Below are positions 17,178-26,301 of a DNA stretch of 64,000 bases, piece by piece. How positions within the stretch are numbered: the stretch's first letter is position 1; the number at the start of each line of letters is the position of its first letter. The stretch covers positions 1 through 64,000 of the forward strand of contig NZ_JBOITN010000029.1 of the NCBI RefSeq assembly GCF_050717545.1. Direction: 5' to 3'. The stretch is from Clostridium_AD sp050717545. Its GTDB lineage: Bacteria > Bacillota > Clostridia > Clostridiales > Clostridiaceae. A program made the translations under genes and the position numbers. The notes under the pieces were generated by a model. That model was not told where the DNA came from, did not search any database, and saw only the letters and a program-made list of their open reading frames with translations.

Positions 17178-18176
17178 ATGAAAAAATTAATTAACAATCC
17201 AGAATTTGTTGTAGAGGAAATGCTTGAGGGTATAGTAATGGCACATCCACAGTATGTTAGAAAACTTGAAAATGCAGATGTACTTGTTAGAAAAAATTCA
17301 CCTATATCTGGAAAGGTTGCATTAGTTAGTGGTGGCGGAAGTGGACATGAACCAGCACATGGAGGATATGTAGGGATGGGAATGTTAAATGCAGCAGTGG
17401 CTGGAGCAGTATTTACATCTCCAACTCCGGATCCAATATATGAAGCTATAAAAGCAGTAAGTGCTGGATGCGGAGTTCTTTTAGTGGTTAAAAACTATAC
17501 GGGAGATATAATGAATTTTGAAATGGCTAGTGAAATGGCTGAAATGGATGGAATAATAGTTGAAACTGTTGTGGTTAATGATGATGTAGCAGTTGAAAAT
17601 AGTCTTTTTACGGCTGGAAGAAGAGGAATAGCCGGAACAGTACTTGTACATAAAATAGCTGGAGCAAAAGCAGAAACAGGAGCAAGTCTTAAGGAAGTTA
17701 AGGCAGTTGCACAAAAGGTAATAGCAAATGTACGAAGTATGGGAATGGCGTTGGCGCCCTGCACAGTTCCTGCAGCAGGTAAACCTAATTTTAGCTTAGG
17801 CCAAGATGAAGTTGAAATTGGTATAGGTATACATGGAGAGCCGGGAACCCATAGAGAAACTCTCAAACCTGTTGATGGGATAGTTGATCAACTTCTAATA
17901 AAAATATTAGCTGATATGCCATTAGAGGCAGGTGATGAAGTAGCAGTTATGGTTAATGGACTTGCATCTACACCTTTAATGGAGCTATATATTGCTAATA
18001 GAAAGGTTCATAAGATTTTAGAAGAAAAGGGAGTTAAAGTTTATAGAACTTTTGTTGGTGAATATATGACCGCTCTTGAAATGGCAGGATTTTCAATTAC
18101 ATTATTAAAACTTGATGATGAGTTAAAGGTTCTTTTAGATGCACCGGCTGATACACCTGCACTAAAAGTGTTATAG
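17178..18176 (+). CDS. dhaK: Dihydroxyacetone kinase, substrate-binding subunit DhaK
   Basis: 332 residues. DhaK binds dihydroxyacetone covalently through a histidine hemiaminal, here His219 in GIGIHGEPGTHRE. The glycine-rich segment LVSGGGSGHEPAHGG lies at 49-63. It works in the cytoplasm with DhaL (ADP/ATP carrier) and DhaM (phosphoryl donor from the PTS) to make dihydroxyacetone phosphate. Start ATG follows ACGGAGGCG. It is first of three genes with gaps of 6 and 1 bases. Confidence 0.96.
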   Translation: MKKLINNPEFVVEEMLEGIVMAHPQYVRKLENADVLVRKNSPISGKVALVSGGGSGHEPAHGGYVGMGMLNAAVAGAVFTSPTPDPIYEAIKAVSAGCGVLLVVKNYTGDIMNFEMASEMAEMDGIIVETVVVNDDVAVENSLFTAGRRGIAGTVLVHKIAGAKAETGASLKEVKAVAQKVIANVRSMGMALAPCTVPAAGKPNFSLGQDEVEIGIGIHGEPGTHRETLKPVDGIVDQLLIKILADMPLEAGDEVAVMVNGLASTPLMELYIANRKVHKILEEKGVKVYRTFVGEYMTALEMAGFSITLLKLDDELKVLLDAPADTPALKVL

Positions 18177-18182
18177 AGGAGG

Positions 18183-18839
18183 ATGAAAATGAGCATTTCG
18201 GGATTACAAGTAATTTCAATATTAAATAAGATAGCAAGTGTAATTGAAGAAAATAAGGGTTATTTATGTGAATTAGATGCGGCTATAGGCGATGGAGATC
18301 ATGGAATTAACATGAATAAAGGGTTCATTGCGGTTAAAGATAAACTAAAGGATAATAATGGATGTGATATTGGAGAGATTCTTAAAAAAACTGGAATGGC
18401 TTTAGTTTCAAATGTAGGGGGAGCATCAGGACCACTATATGGAACAGCATTTATGAAAGCTGCAGGAGAAGTTAATGGGAAAGAAAATATAGATATTGGA
18501 GATTTTATTAAAATATTGGAAGCTGCTTTAGGTGGAGTCATGATGCGCGGTAAAGCTGAAATAGGAGAAAAAACAATGATTGATGCCATTGCACCAGCTA
18601 TTGATGCATTAAAAGAAACTCTAAAATCTGGTTTAACCTCAATGGATATGCTCAAGGCTTCGAAAGATGCAGCTTTAAAAGGCGTAGAATATACAAAAAC
18701 CATAATTGCTACAAAGGGTAGGGCTAGTTATCTCGGGGAAAGAAGTATTGGTCACCAAGATGCAGGTGCAACTTCTAGCTATTTAATATTAAATACTATA
18801 TACGAAGAAGTAAAAAGCATGAAGGAAGGACTGGTGTAG
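18183..18839 (+). CDS. dhaL: Dihydroxyacetone kinase, nucleotide-binding subunit DhaL
   Basis: 218 residues, the standard length. The Mg-nucleotide aspartate cluster is DAAIGDGDHGINM at about 29-41. Further motifs are GGASGPLYGT near 80 and GRASYLGERSIGHQDAGATS near 180. DhaL keeps ADP bound as a cofactor that is rephosphorylated by DhaM and passes phosphate to the sugar on DhaK. The small gaps and the AGAGGAGG ribosome binding site indicate one transcript with dhaK and dhaM. Confidence 0.96.
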   Translation: MKMSISGLQVISILNKIASVIEENKGYLCELDAAIGDGDHGINMNKGFIAVKDKLKDNNGCDIGEILKKTGMALVSNVGGASGPLYGTAFMKAAGEVNGKENIDIGDFIKILEAALGGVMMRGKAEIGEKTMIDAIAPAIDALKETLKSGLTSMDMLKASKDAALKGVEYTKTIIATKGRASYLGERSIGHQDAGATSSYLILNTIYEEVKSMKEGLV

Positions 18840-18840
18840 T

Positions 18841-19230
18841 ATGGTAGGAATCGTAATAATCTCACATAGTAGCAAGGTGGCTGAAGGAGTAAAAGAGTTA
18901 GCACTTCAAATGGTTGACAATATTAATATTGTAGCTGCGGGAGGGACTAAAGAGAATGAAATTGGAACGGATATAGAAAAAATCATTTTAGCAATTAATA
19001 AAGTATATTCAGAAGATGGTGTAGTTATATTATTTGACCTTGGCAGTGCATATATGAATGCACAGATGGCTATTGAAACTCTTTCTGAACAAATGCAGAC
19101 AAAAGTTAAAATTCTTGATTCAGCTTTAGTAGAGGGAGCTATTGTTGTAGCTGTGCAAAGTAGCATTGGCAAAAATTTAATAGAAATTCAAGAAGCGGTT
19201 AAGGGGTTATGTCTTCATAAAACACCATAA
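18841..19230 (+). CDS. dhaM: PTS-dependent dihydroxyacetone kinase phosphotransferase subunit DhaM
   Basis: 129 residues, only the EIIA-like (PTS mannose-type) domain, as in most Firmicutes; the HPr- and EI-like extensions of the E. coli protein are absent. The active-site histidine is His9 in VIISHSSKVAEG. It receives phosphate from HPr and charges ADP on DhaL. It starts one base after dhaL and is followed by a hairpin, ending the operon. The C-terminus (GLCLHKTP) departs from the usual form and may be slightly altered. Confidence 0.93.
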   Translation: MVGIVIISHSSKVAEGVKELALQMVDNINIVAAGGTKENEIGTDIEKIILAINKVYSEDGVVILFDLGSAYMNAQMAIETLSEQMQTKVKILDSALVEGAIVVAVQSSIGKNLIEIQEAVKGLCLHKTP

Positions 19231-19292
19231 AAATGACACTATCAATTAACAATTTCTATATTTAAATTCTAAAAATATAAGAGTTTAAAAAA

Positions 19293-19336
19293 ACTAAAAG
19301 CTACAAGAAAATTATGTTTTTATTGTAGCTTTTAGT
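19293..19336 (+). terminator. Hairpin terminator after dhaKLM
   Basis: ACTAAAAGCTACAA (19293-19306) pairs with TTGTAGCTTTTAGT (19323-19336), a 14-bp perfect stem with a 16-base loop containing TTTTT. It lies between dhaM and a convergent small gene. Confidence 0.7.
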
Positions 19337-19359
19337 AACTAAATATTATTAACCCTTAA

Positions 19360-19641
19360 TTAAATATTTTTATCGTCCTCTAATTTCTTAATATGTTTCT
19401 TAAGTACATTTATTTGCGATTGTAAATCATTGTTGGTACTGTCTAAATCAATATCTAAATTATCTGGGTTTGCTATGAGATTTTCTTGAGTTGCAGTTAT
19501 AGCAAGGACCTGAGCTATACCAGAAAGGAGACTGGCTACAACAAGTCTTTGGATAATATTTAATTTATGACTAATTAAAATTCCTATTGTTGATGTTAAT
19601 GCAACCAATTCATCGGGGGTGTAATCCTCTATTTTTTTTAT
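19360..19641 (-). CDS. Small hypothetical protein with possible ATA start
   Basis: About 93 residues if translation begins at ATA (complement of 19639-19641), six bases after an excellent GAGGGGAGGG ribosome binding site. That reading gives KKIEDYTPDELVALTSTIG at the N-terminus. The only standard start in frame is TTG (19606-19608), which has no ribosome binding site and would discard the TPDELVAL segment. A short hydrophobic helix (LVVASLLSGIAQVLAITA) is followed by an acidic linker and a C-terminal coiled coil. It resembles small clostridial proteins of unknown function that open with a P-[DE]-E-L-V-A-L segment; no function known to me. Confidence 0.65.
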   Translation of the reverse strand: MKKIEDYTPDELVALTSTIGILISHKLNIIQRLVVASLLSGIAQVLAITATQENLIANPDNLDIDLDSTNNDLQSQINVLKKHIKKLEDDKNI

Positions 19642-19711
19642 ATAATACCCTCCCCTCGAATGGCGATTTGTGCTAAATAATTAATATACAATCTTTATTT
19701 ACATAAAAAAA

Positions 19712-20998
19712 TTATTTGATTTTTTTACGATTGATCTCATCAACTATTGACAGAAATCGTTTTTGGTAAAAATTTAATGCTTTTGATTGTTTTGATTTTA
19801 CTTGTGTATTTATAGCTTCATAGTTGTCAAATAGTAATTCAACAATCCGCTTGTCCAATAATTTTTCGTCTGTTTGTTTTTTTATTATTTTATAAATTTC
19901 ATCTTTATCCATTGCTTTTCTATAAGGCCTATCTTCGGATATTGCAGTAAATATATCGGCAACAGTCATTATTCTAGAGCCGGTCCCAATTTCTTCTTTA
20001 GTAAGATGAAAGGGGTAACCACTTCCATCTAATTTTTCATGGTGATAGGCAGCCCACTCAGCTATTCGACGCAATCCACCAATTGAATCTAACGTATTGA
20101 AGGTGTGATATGTATGGCATCTCATAATTGCAAATTCATCCACAGTTAATTTGCCAGGTTTCTCAAGGATACTGTTTGGTATAACCAATTTTCCTACATC
20201 ATGAAAATTTCCTGCTATCCTCATTGACTTTACGTCAAATTCTGCTAGCCCAAATAATTCAGATAAATTTACAGCACATTCAGATACGCCTGATGTATGA
20301 GTAGCAGTAAATGGAGACTTAAAATCTATTAAATCTCGATATAAATTAGATATTAATGATACATCATTCAATTCTATTTGTATATTGTTAAATTGACCAT
20401 TGTTTAATAGTAATGAATATAGACGTGGAGAAGTTAGATCTAACCAAAATTCCTCTCTTTTAGATAAATCAACGAAATAATCTACTATCTTTTTATTGAT
20501 AATTGTTCCTTCTATTTTTTTTATTACTTCTACTATATCATTACTTTGATGCAAAATATATTTATTTATATCTATTAGCCTCTCCACATAATCAGATAAC
20601 AAGATGATTTGGGATGAAAAAACTACTGGATTTTCTATGCCTTCTTCCCAATCATTCCAGTTTCTATGATGATTTCTTACTATTTTGGAAATCTTTCTTA
20701 ACCATGGTATTTGTTCTAATAATAATTCTCCCCTTATGGTATGAATATTTTCATCTATATTTTGAAAATTATGAATAGCTATTTTTTCTTCAACTGTTAT
20801 TGCACCAATATCGTGTAATAATGCAGCTGTAAAAATGTTTTCAGTGATTTCCGGTTTTAAATTGGAAAATTTCGCTAACTCAAGTGCAATAAATGCTGTT
20901 CTATGTTGATGCTGTGTAACCAAAGGATTTGCTGAATTTGTTACTTCTGATAAAGATAATAGCAAATTACCTAAGTTTACGGAAAATTGTTTCCTCAT
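19712..20998 (-). CDS. Tandem HD and HD-GYP domain protein (putative cyclic di-nucleotide phosphodiesterase)
   Basis: 428 residues. The N-terminal half carries an HD-type domain (QHQHRTAFIALELA; LLHDIGAITVEEK; NHHRNW). The C-terminal half is a clear HD-GYP domain: HDVGKLVIPNSILEKPGKL, AAYHHEKLDGSGYP and MTVADIFTAISEDRPYR. Known HD-GYP proteins hydrolyse c-di-GMP or cGAMP with a di- or tri-iron/manganese centre. No membrane helix or receiver domain is visible, so it is probably cytoplasmic. I start it at ATG 20998 (AAAGGGGATG upstream) instead of the longer TTG at 21052. It is monocistronic. Confidence 0.88.
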   Translation of the reverse strand: MRKQFSVNLGNLLLSLSEVTNSANPLVTQHQHRTAFIALELAKFSNLKPEITENIFTAALLHDIGAITVEEKIAIHNFQNIDENIHTIRGELLLEQIPWLRKISKIVRNHHRNWNDWEEGIENPVVFSSQIILLSDYVERLIDINKYILHQSNDIVEVIKKIEGTIINKKIVDYFVDLSKREEFWLDLTSPRLYSLLLNNGQFNNIQIELNDVSLISNLYRDLIDFKSPFTATHTSGVSECAVNLSELFGLAEFDVKSMRIAGNFHDVGKLVIPNSILEKPGKLTVDEFAIMRCHTYHTFNTLDSIGGLRRIAEWAAYHHEKLDGSGYPFHLTKEEIGTGSRIMTVADIFTAISEDRPYRKAMDKDEIYKIIKKQTDEKLLDKRIVELLFDNYEAINTQVKSKQSKALNFYQKRFLSIVDEINRKKIK

Positions 20999-21385
20999 AA
21001 ATACATCCCCTTTAAAAAAATCATATACTCTAAGTAATACCTGTAACTCCATAAAGTTTTTATTTTATTATTATAAAAAGTAATTGAAATATATTACCAA
21101 TATGAAATAGCCTATTAACTATATTATACAATAAAGATATATATTCCTTTAATTTTACAAAAAGAACATAACATATCCAAAAAAATTATAAAAATACAAG
21201 TAAAGTAAATTAGATATTTCTTTAAAAAATACTGAATTTTGATTCTAAATAAAGGATGACGTTTTAGGGAGTTGGTGTTTGTGAGTAAACGGTGAAATAT
21301 GAAGTAGTAAGGGTATGCAAAACAGGAATTATTATTACGAGTAGTAATACACTACATTATAAAATATAAATGAAATGGAGTATAA
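20999..21385. other. Intergenic region without recognisable gene
   Basis: About 390 very AT-rich bases between the HD-GYP gene and a small minus-strand gene. A 26-codon GTG ORF at 21292-21372 has no convincing ribosome binding site, and I do not call it. The promoter of the HD-GYP gene should lie in the first 150 bases. Confidence 0.5.
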
Positions 21386-21577
21386 CTATTCATAAATCAA
21401 ATTTGCCATCACAGTATATTTATCATATAATCTTTGTAGTCCACTTATTTCACTATTTAATGAATCAACATATTCTTGTGATGAAGCAAACTTCAAAAAT
21501 TCAGTATTGGTAATGATTTTATTTGACATCGCATTAGTAATAATACTCATTTCTTCCTTACTTATATCTACAATCAT
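21386..21577 (-). CDS. Small hypothetical protein, 63 residues
   Basis: A 63-residue acidic helical protein (MIVDISKEEMSIITNAMSNK) with ATG behind a textbook ATTAGGAGG, which is why I accept it. No motif is recognised. Predicted mostly alpha-helical, with an SEISGLQRLYDKY amphipathic helix near the end. It is isolated, with AT-rich spacers on both sides (21578-21983 holds no gene I can support). Unknown function. Confidence 0.65.
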   Translation of the reverse strand: MIVDISKEEMSIITNAMSNKIITNTEFLKFASSQEYVDSLNSEISGLQRLYDKYTVMANLIYE

Positions 21578-21983
21578 CGCTAATCCTCCTAATAATGTAT
21601 ATTCTTATATTATATGTATTCATTTCTAATAGTAGAATTAAAAAGAAAAATTTACAGTAAATAAAACACTTTAAAAAATATAAGACAAACCAAAAGTATT
21701 CTCTTATGCTTTCACTAATTCTGATTTTATTGGCGGATATATTTAGTTTTTTTTCATATTCATTTTACTACAGTATTTTAAGTTTGTCAGATGTCTCTTA
21801 AAAGAATAGATAGTTATGCAAATTTATACTATAATAATTATAAAGTGATAAAAAGCAAATTATAATGAAGCTAAACGAAAAGATAAGAATAAATATAAGA
21901 TATATATATAAGGCTCTGTTTAAAATATAAAGATTGATTATAATGTAAGAGTTAAAATATAAATTTAAAATGGAGGAAGAATT

Positions 21984-22220
21984 ATGCAAAAAAAATTATA
22001 TAAGTCTACTACTGATAAACAAATAGATGGAGTTTGCGGTGGAATTGCCGAGTATTTTGATATAGATTCTACACTCGTCAGATTAGCATGGGTACTTTTA
22101 ACATTATGTTTTGGTATGGGTATATTATTTTATATAATATGTTGTGTTGTTTTGCCAGTAAATAATAATACTCATATTGGTGATAGTAGTGACGCTTCTC
22201 ATTTATATAAAGAATTATAA
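21984..22220 (+). CDS. PspC-domain membrane protein
   Basis: 78 residues. The PspC domain (PF04024) fills the protein: KKLYKSTTDKQIDGVCGGIA, EYFDIDSTLVRLAWVLLTL and a single membrane helix (about 35-60). In other bacteria such small PspC proteins sense or modulate envelope stress. Start ATG follows GGAGGAAG. The next reading frame begins directly after its stop codon (TAAATG), so the two would be translationally coupled. Confidence 0.88.
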   Translation: MQKKLYKSTTDKQIDGVCGGIAEYFDIDSTLVRLAWVLLTLCFGMGILFYIICCVVLPVNNNTHIGDSSDASHLYKEL

Positions 22221-22681
22221 ATGAGTTATCTAATTGAGCTTGAAATAGTAAATGATATTAATAATATTATTACATTTTTATCAAAACGTGATATAAACGA
22301 TTTATCTCAAATCGAATTCCGAAATCTGTAATATTAATTCAAGATCCTACAATGCAATTAAGAAGTTATGCCTCTTTTTTAAAATTCTGGGAGCAAGAAA
22401 AAACATTGATTATAAGCTACTTTCCATTTATACCTACAGTAAAAGTAGCTGGCATCGATTATGAATATGCAAATGATAAAATAAAAGGATTATGGGATAA
22501 GGCTAGATTTATTGATTTAATTATGGGGGAAATTCCAAGATTAAGAGATGATGAAAATGGATATGGTCCAAAAGGAAAAGGATTTATAGCTCATGTAGAT
22601 ATTCCGCAGGAAGTGTTAGCTTCTTATGAAAGATTATTATCTTATTATACAGAATATAATGAAATTAAAAATAGAAAGTAA
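22221..22681 (+). pseudogene. Hypothetical gene split by a single-base frameshift
   Basis: ATG at 22221 abuts the PspC stop and opens MSYLIELEIVNDINNI; this frame dies at 22332. A second frame runs to 22681 without ribosome binding site. Restoring one A near 22315 joins the two as ...DLSQIEIPKSVILIQDPTMQ and gives a 153-residue protein of even composition. The standalone downstream ORF from ATG 22352 (109 residues) therefore lacks its natural N-terminus. The protein contains FIPTVKVAGIDYEYAND and GPKGKGFIAHVDIPQEVL and I do not recognise its family. Authentic frameshift or sequencing indel is undecided. Confidence 0.65.
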
Positions 22682-22706
22682 AATTATAAAGTTATGTATA
22701 ATTATT

Positions 22707-22741
22707 AAGCTATATTTCTATATTCTGTAGGAATATAGCTT
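22707..22741 (+). terminator. Weak hairpin terminator
   Basis: AAGCTATATT (22707-22716) pairs with AATATAGCTT (22732-22741) over 10 bp, 26 bases after the preceding frame ends. A 16-base palindrome TAACATTACAATGTTA follows at 22744-22759 and might be an operator for the L,D-transpeptidase gene. Confidence 0.5.
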
Positions 22742-22912
22742 TGTAACATTACAATGTTATTTAGCCCTAAATATGGTTTTATTGCTATGGCGTCACAACC
22801 TTATTATTGGATATTTTAATTTATTGGAAATATCTAGTTTTAAAATCAAAAATTTAAACATATTATAAATTAGTTAATATATTTAAATTTTTGACGAAAG
22901 GGATAAATCCGT

Positions 22913-24307
22913 ATGAAGAATGTTGATATAAAAAAGTTTTTTAATAGTAAGGGTACAGGAAATGTTATTATTTTAATAGCTTCAATCTTACTAATATATT
23001 TACTTGTTTCCTTATATTTTTCTAAACATTTCTTTTTTAATACAGTAATAAATGGAATAGATGTATCCTTAAAATCACATGAGGATACAGAGTATATAAT
23101 TAGAAGTTATGTTAAAGGTTATAAGCTGATGCTCGCAGAAAGAAATGGCGAAATAGAAGAAATATTAGGAAAAGATATAGGGATGGAGTACAACGAAAAA
23201 AATAGCATTGATAAAGTTTATCTTAGAAAAAGTTCATTTAAATGGTTAAATTCAATATTTAAGGAGCGAGAATATAATGTTCCAAATTTATTTGTATACA
23301 ATAAAAAGAAGTTACAAAATAAGATAAATGGATTAAATTGTTTAAATACAAAGATTATAGAACCTCAAAATGTAAACTTTAAGTATGCATTTGGGTCATA
23401 TAAAGTTATTGAAGAAATTTGTGGAAATAAGATAATTAAAGATGAATTATATGAAGATATAGAAGAAGGCATATTAAAAGGAGTTAGAAAATTAGATTTA
23501 AATGAAAACCTTTGTTATGAAAATCCAATATTCACTTTAAGTTCTGATAAAACTCTTGAAACTAAAAATTCACTAAATCAGTATGTGAAAGCAAAAATTA
23601 CTTATAAATTTGGAAGTGAAAAGCAAATATTAGATGGAAATGTAATAAAAGAGTGGCTTAGTATTGATAAAAATTTAGAACCGATTATAAGTGAAATAGC
23701 AGTTAGGAAATATGTTAGAGAATTGAGTAGAAAATATGATACCGTTGGAATAGCAAGAAGTTTTAAAACCTCTATGGGTAAAATAGTAGAAGTTAGTGGT
23801 GGACTTTATGGATGGCAAATTAATGGTGATGCTGAAACAGAAGCATTATTAGAAAATATAAAACTTGGTAATGTATTTGAAAAAGAACCTATATATACTC
23901 AGAAGGCTTTATATAGGGCAGAAAATGAAATAGGCAATACTTATGTAGAAGTTAATATAACAAGACAGTATTTATGGTTTTATAAAAAAGGAAAGCTTAT
24001 TACACAAGGTTATGTAGTAACGGGAAATCCCAATAGAGGACATTCTACTGTCATTGGAACTTATATGCTCAATTATAAACAAAAGGGAGCAACATTAACT
24101 GGACCTGGGTATGAAGCTCCAGTAACTTATTGGATGCCTTTTTTTGGAAATATAGGAATACACGATGCAAGTTGGAGATATTCGTTTGGAGGAGAAATAT
24201 ATAAGACGAGAGGAAGCCATGGATGTATAAATGCTCCAATATATTTAGCTAAAATAATTTTTGATAATATAGAAGAAGGAACTCCTATTATCTGTTATGA
24301 AGAATAA
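22913..24307 (+). CDS. L,D-transpeptidase (YkuD) with peptidoglycan-binding domains
   Basis: 464 residues, membrane-anchored by one N-terminal helix (about 17-37), the rest outside. The middle carries repeat regions resembling PG_binding_4 domains (GIDVSLKSHEDTEYIIRSY; SMGKIVEVSGGLYGWQIN). The C-terminal YkuD domain has IGIHDASWRYSFGG and the catalytic SHGCINAP motif, with Cys near residue 445. It forms 3-3 cross-links in peptidoglycan or anchors proteins to it. Start ATG is preceded by AAAGGG. It is convergent with a penicillin-binding protein gene, so two cross-linking systems sit side by side. Confidence 0.92.
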   Translation: MKNVDIKKFFNSKGTGNVIILIASILLIYLLVSLYFSKHFFFNTVINGIDVSLKSHEDTEYIIRSYVKGYKLMLAERNGEIEEILGKDIGMEYNEKNSIDKVYLRKSSFKWLNSIFKEREYNVPNLFVYNKKKLQNKINGLNCLNTKIIEPQNVNFKYAFGSYKVIEEICGNKIIKDELYEDIEEGILKGVRKLDLNENLCYENPIFTLSSDKTLETKNSLNQYVKAKITYKFGSEKQILDGNVIKEWLSIDKNLEPIISEIAVRKYVRELSRKYDTVGIARSFKTSMGKIVEVSGGLYGWQINGDAETEALLENIKLGNVFEKEPIYTQKALYRAENEIGNTYVEVNITRQYLWFYKKGKLITQGYVVTGNPNRGHSTVIGTYMLNYKQKGATLTGPGYEAPVTYWMPFFGNIGIHDASWRYSFGGEIYKTRGSHGCINAPIYLAKIIFDNIEEGTPIICYEE

Positions 24308-24377
24308 AGCTTATTAGTAGCAAACTGAAATAATACAAACAATACTAATACTAAAAACAAATAATTAAATAATTTTC

Positions 24378-24407
24378 AAATAAGAGGTAGTGATCTACCT
24401 CTTATTT
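24378..24407. terminator. Bidirectional terminator shared by two cell-wall genes
   Basis: AAATAAGAGGTAG (24378-24390) pairs with CTACCTCTTATTT (24395-24407) around a 4-base loop. The minus-strand stop codon of the penicillin-binding protein lies inside the right arm. Confidence 0.85.
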
Positions 24408-26180
24408 GTTATCTGGAGCTATATTAAGTATTGTAAATAATTCTGAAAATAGCTTGCGTGCTGCTGGTACAACTGTTTGTGCTGCATAATATTTTGAAGA
24501 GCTCGGTTCTTTTATAGTAACTATTAAGCTTACTTTTGGATTACTCGCAGGTGCCATGCCTACAAAAGATGATATATATTTACCCTTGCTATAACCTCCA
24601 CTGACACTATCAACCTCATTAGCGGTTCCAGTCTTCCCAGCTATATGATAACCATCTATATATGTGGCAGTTCCAGTTCCTTCTTTAACAACTGTTTCCA
24701 AATAAGTTCTTAATTTTGCTGCTTTATCACTGCTCATTATACTTCTTTTGTTAAGATTAACAAATTGCTTGTCCACAACCTTTTTACCATCTACGTTATG
24801 AAACATTTGTTTCATAACGTGAGGTGTCATCCATGTACCTCCATTAGCAACTGCATTAAACGCGGCCATATATTGTATTTGTGTAACTGCAACACCTTGT
24901 CCGTATGACATCGTAGCAAGAGCAAGTGGTGTAATACTTTTTAAATCCTTTATTAATCCAGAACCCTCCCCAGGTAAGTCTATATTAGTTTTTTTACCAA
25001 TTCCAGCATCACTTACAAACTTATAAAGATTCTCTTTTCCAATCATCTGGCCCAGCTTTATAAATCCAACATTGTCAGAGTTTTTTAATATATCTGAAAT
25101 TGTTTCAGGACCATACTCTTCTTTATTATCGTTATACAGTGTTTGATTGCCTATCTTAATACTACCATTATTTAAAAAGCTGTCATTATCAGTTACAGAA
25201 TTATATTGAAGAGCCGCTGCCGCCATTATAACCTTAAAGATTGATCCAGGCTCAAATATATCGCTTACCGCTTTATTCTTCCACGTTTCTGCAGTTTGAC
25301 TATTTGTATTCCCTTCAACATAAGGATCATTTAAATTATAACCTGGTGAATTTGCCATTGCTAAAACCTCACCATTATTTGGGTCCATAATTGTTATACT
25401 TACAGACTTTGCACTATTTTCTGTTAATGTTTCCTTGGCCACTTTTTCAGCTAACGCTTGAATACGTCCATCTATAGTTAATGTCAAATTATTTCCATTT
25501 ACAGGGTTAACCGTTACAGCCTCTGTATAAGGCAATAAATTACTAGCTCTATCTAGTTCAACTAATTTCACACCAGGGATACCTGCTAATTCGTTATTGT
25601 AACTTAGTTCTACTCCGTTAACTCCAGAACCATCTAACTTAGTGTGACCTATAACTTGAGATAAAAAATCATTATTTGGATATATCCTTGTAACATCACT
25701 TGAAATTATTATTCCTTTATATTTCAAATTATTAATAGAATCTATAATTCCCTGCTCAACATTTCTTTTCAATGATATAAATTGGAGCAATTGGCCATTA
25801 CTGTTTTTGGTATTTAATATTTTTTTAACATCACTGTTTTTAACATTAAGAATATTTGACAATTTTTCACAGGCTTGTTCTTCAGGTATTTTATTATCAA
25901 CTAAATACCTATTTAATACAATTAAATCAGCATCTACCCTATAAACATTAACACTTAATGCTAAGTCAAAACCATTTCTGTCCACAATTTTTCCTCTCAA
26001 GGGAGCAATTGCTATACTTTTATTTTGCTGCAGTAATGCTAGTGTTTTGTAATTAGTAGCATTAATAGCCATTACATAAACTAATCTTCCTACAAGGGTA
26101 ATAAAGAATAAAGAAAACACTATACCTACGATGAAAAATTTTTTACCAAGCCGTTTATTTTTTTTCAATTCAACCACCAA
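24402..26180 (-). CDS. Class B penicillin-binding protein (FtsI/SpoVD type)
   Basis: 592 residues. A cytoplasmic Lys-rich tail and one membrane helix (about 14-36) precede a PBP-dimer domain (APLRGKIVDRNGFDLALS, about 58-75). The transpeptidase domain follows, with active-site SIFK in EPGSIFKVIMAAAAL, SDN in LKNSDNVGF and KTGTANE. No C-terminal PASTA domains are present, unlike many SpoVD/PBP2x proteins. It makes D,D cross-links during division or sporulation; which of these I cannot tell. The start is uncertain: TTG at 26180 or a nearby GTG/TTG behind AAAGG. It is not inside a dcw cluster, so it is probably a secondary PBP. Confidence 0.9.
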   Translation of the reverse strand: MVVELKKNKRLGKKFFIVGIVFSLFFITLVGRLVYVMAINATNYKTLALLQQNKSIAIAPLRGKIVDRNGFDLALSVNVYRVDADLIVLNRYLVDNKIPEEQACEKLSNILNVKNSDVKKILNTKNSNGQLLQFISLKRNVEQGIIDSINNLKYKGIIISSDVTRIYPNNDFLSQVIGHTKLDGSGVNGVELSYNNELAGIPGVKLVELDRASNLLPYTEAVTVNPVNGNNLTLTIDGRIQALAEKVAKETLTENSAKSVSITIMDPNNGEVLAMANSPGYNLNDPYVEGNTNSQTAETWKNKAVSDIFEPGSIFKVIMAAAALQYNSVTDNDSFLNNGSIKIGNQTLYNDNKEEYGPETISDILKNSDNVGFIKLGQMIGKENLYKFVSDAGIGKKTNIDLPGEGSGLIKDLKSITPLALATMSYGQGVAVTQIQYMAAFNAVANGGTWMTPHVMKQMFHNVDGKKVVDKQFVNLNKRSIMSSDKAAKLRTYLETVVKEGTGTATYIDGYHIAGKTGTANEVDSVSGGYSKGKYISSFVGMAPASNPKVSLIVTIKEPSSSKYYAAQTVVPAARKLFSELFTILNIAPDNK

Positions 26181-26301
26181 CCTTTAGTTTCAAATTGATT
26201 CATACTCATTAATTCTTCCATAATAAGTATAAATCATTTTGAAAAATTAAACAAGTTAGTAAAAATGTTTCATAAATAAAATTGTAATTATTATTTACCA
26301 C

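Noticed and set aside
17495..17866. 123-codon minus-strand frame
   Set aside because: Shadow of dhaK on the opposite strand.
18299..18703. 134-codon minus-strand frame
   Set aside because: Shadow of dhaL, which has clear family motifs on the plus strand.
21292..21372. 26-codon GTG frame (MKYEVVRVCKTGIIIT...)
   Set aside because: No ribosome binding site at proper spacing and no terminator; too short to support.
21798..21989. 63-codon minus-strand frame of Ile/Tyr/Leu/Phe composition
   Set aside because: Composition is that of translated AT-rich spacer, there is no ribosome binding site, and it runs into the start of the PspC gene.
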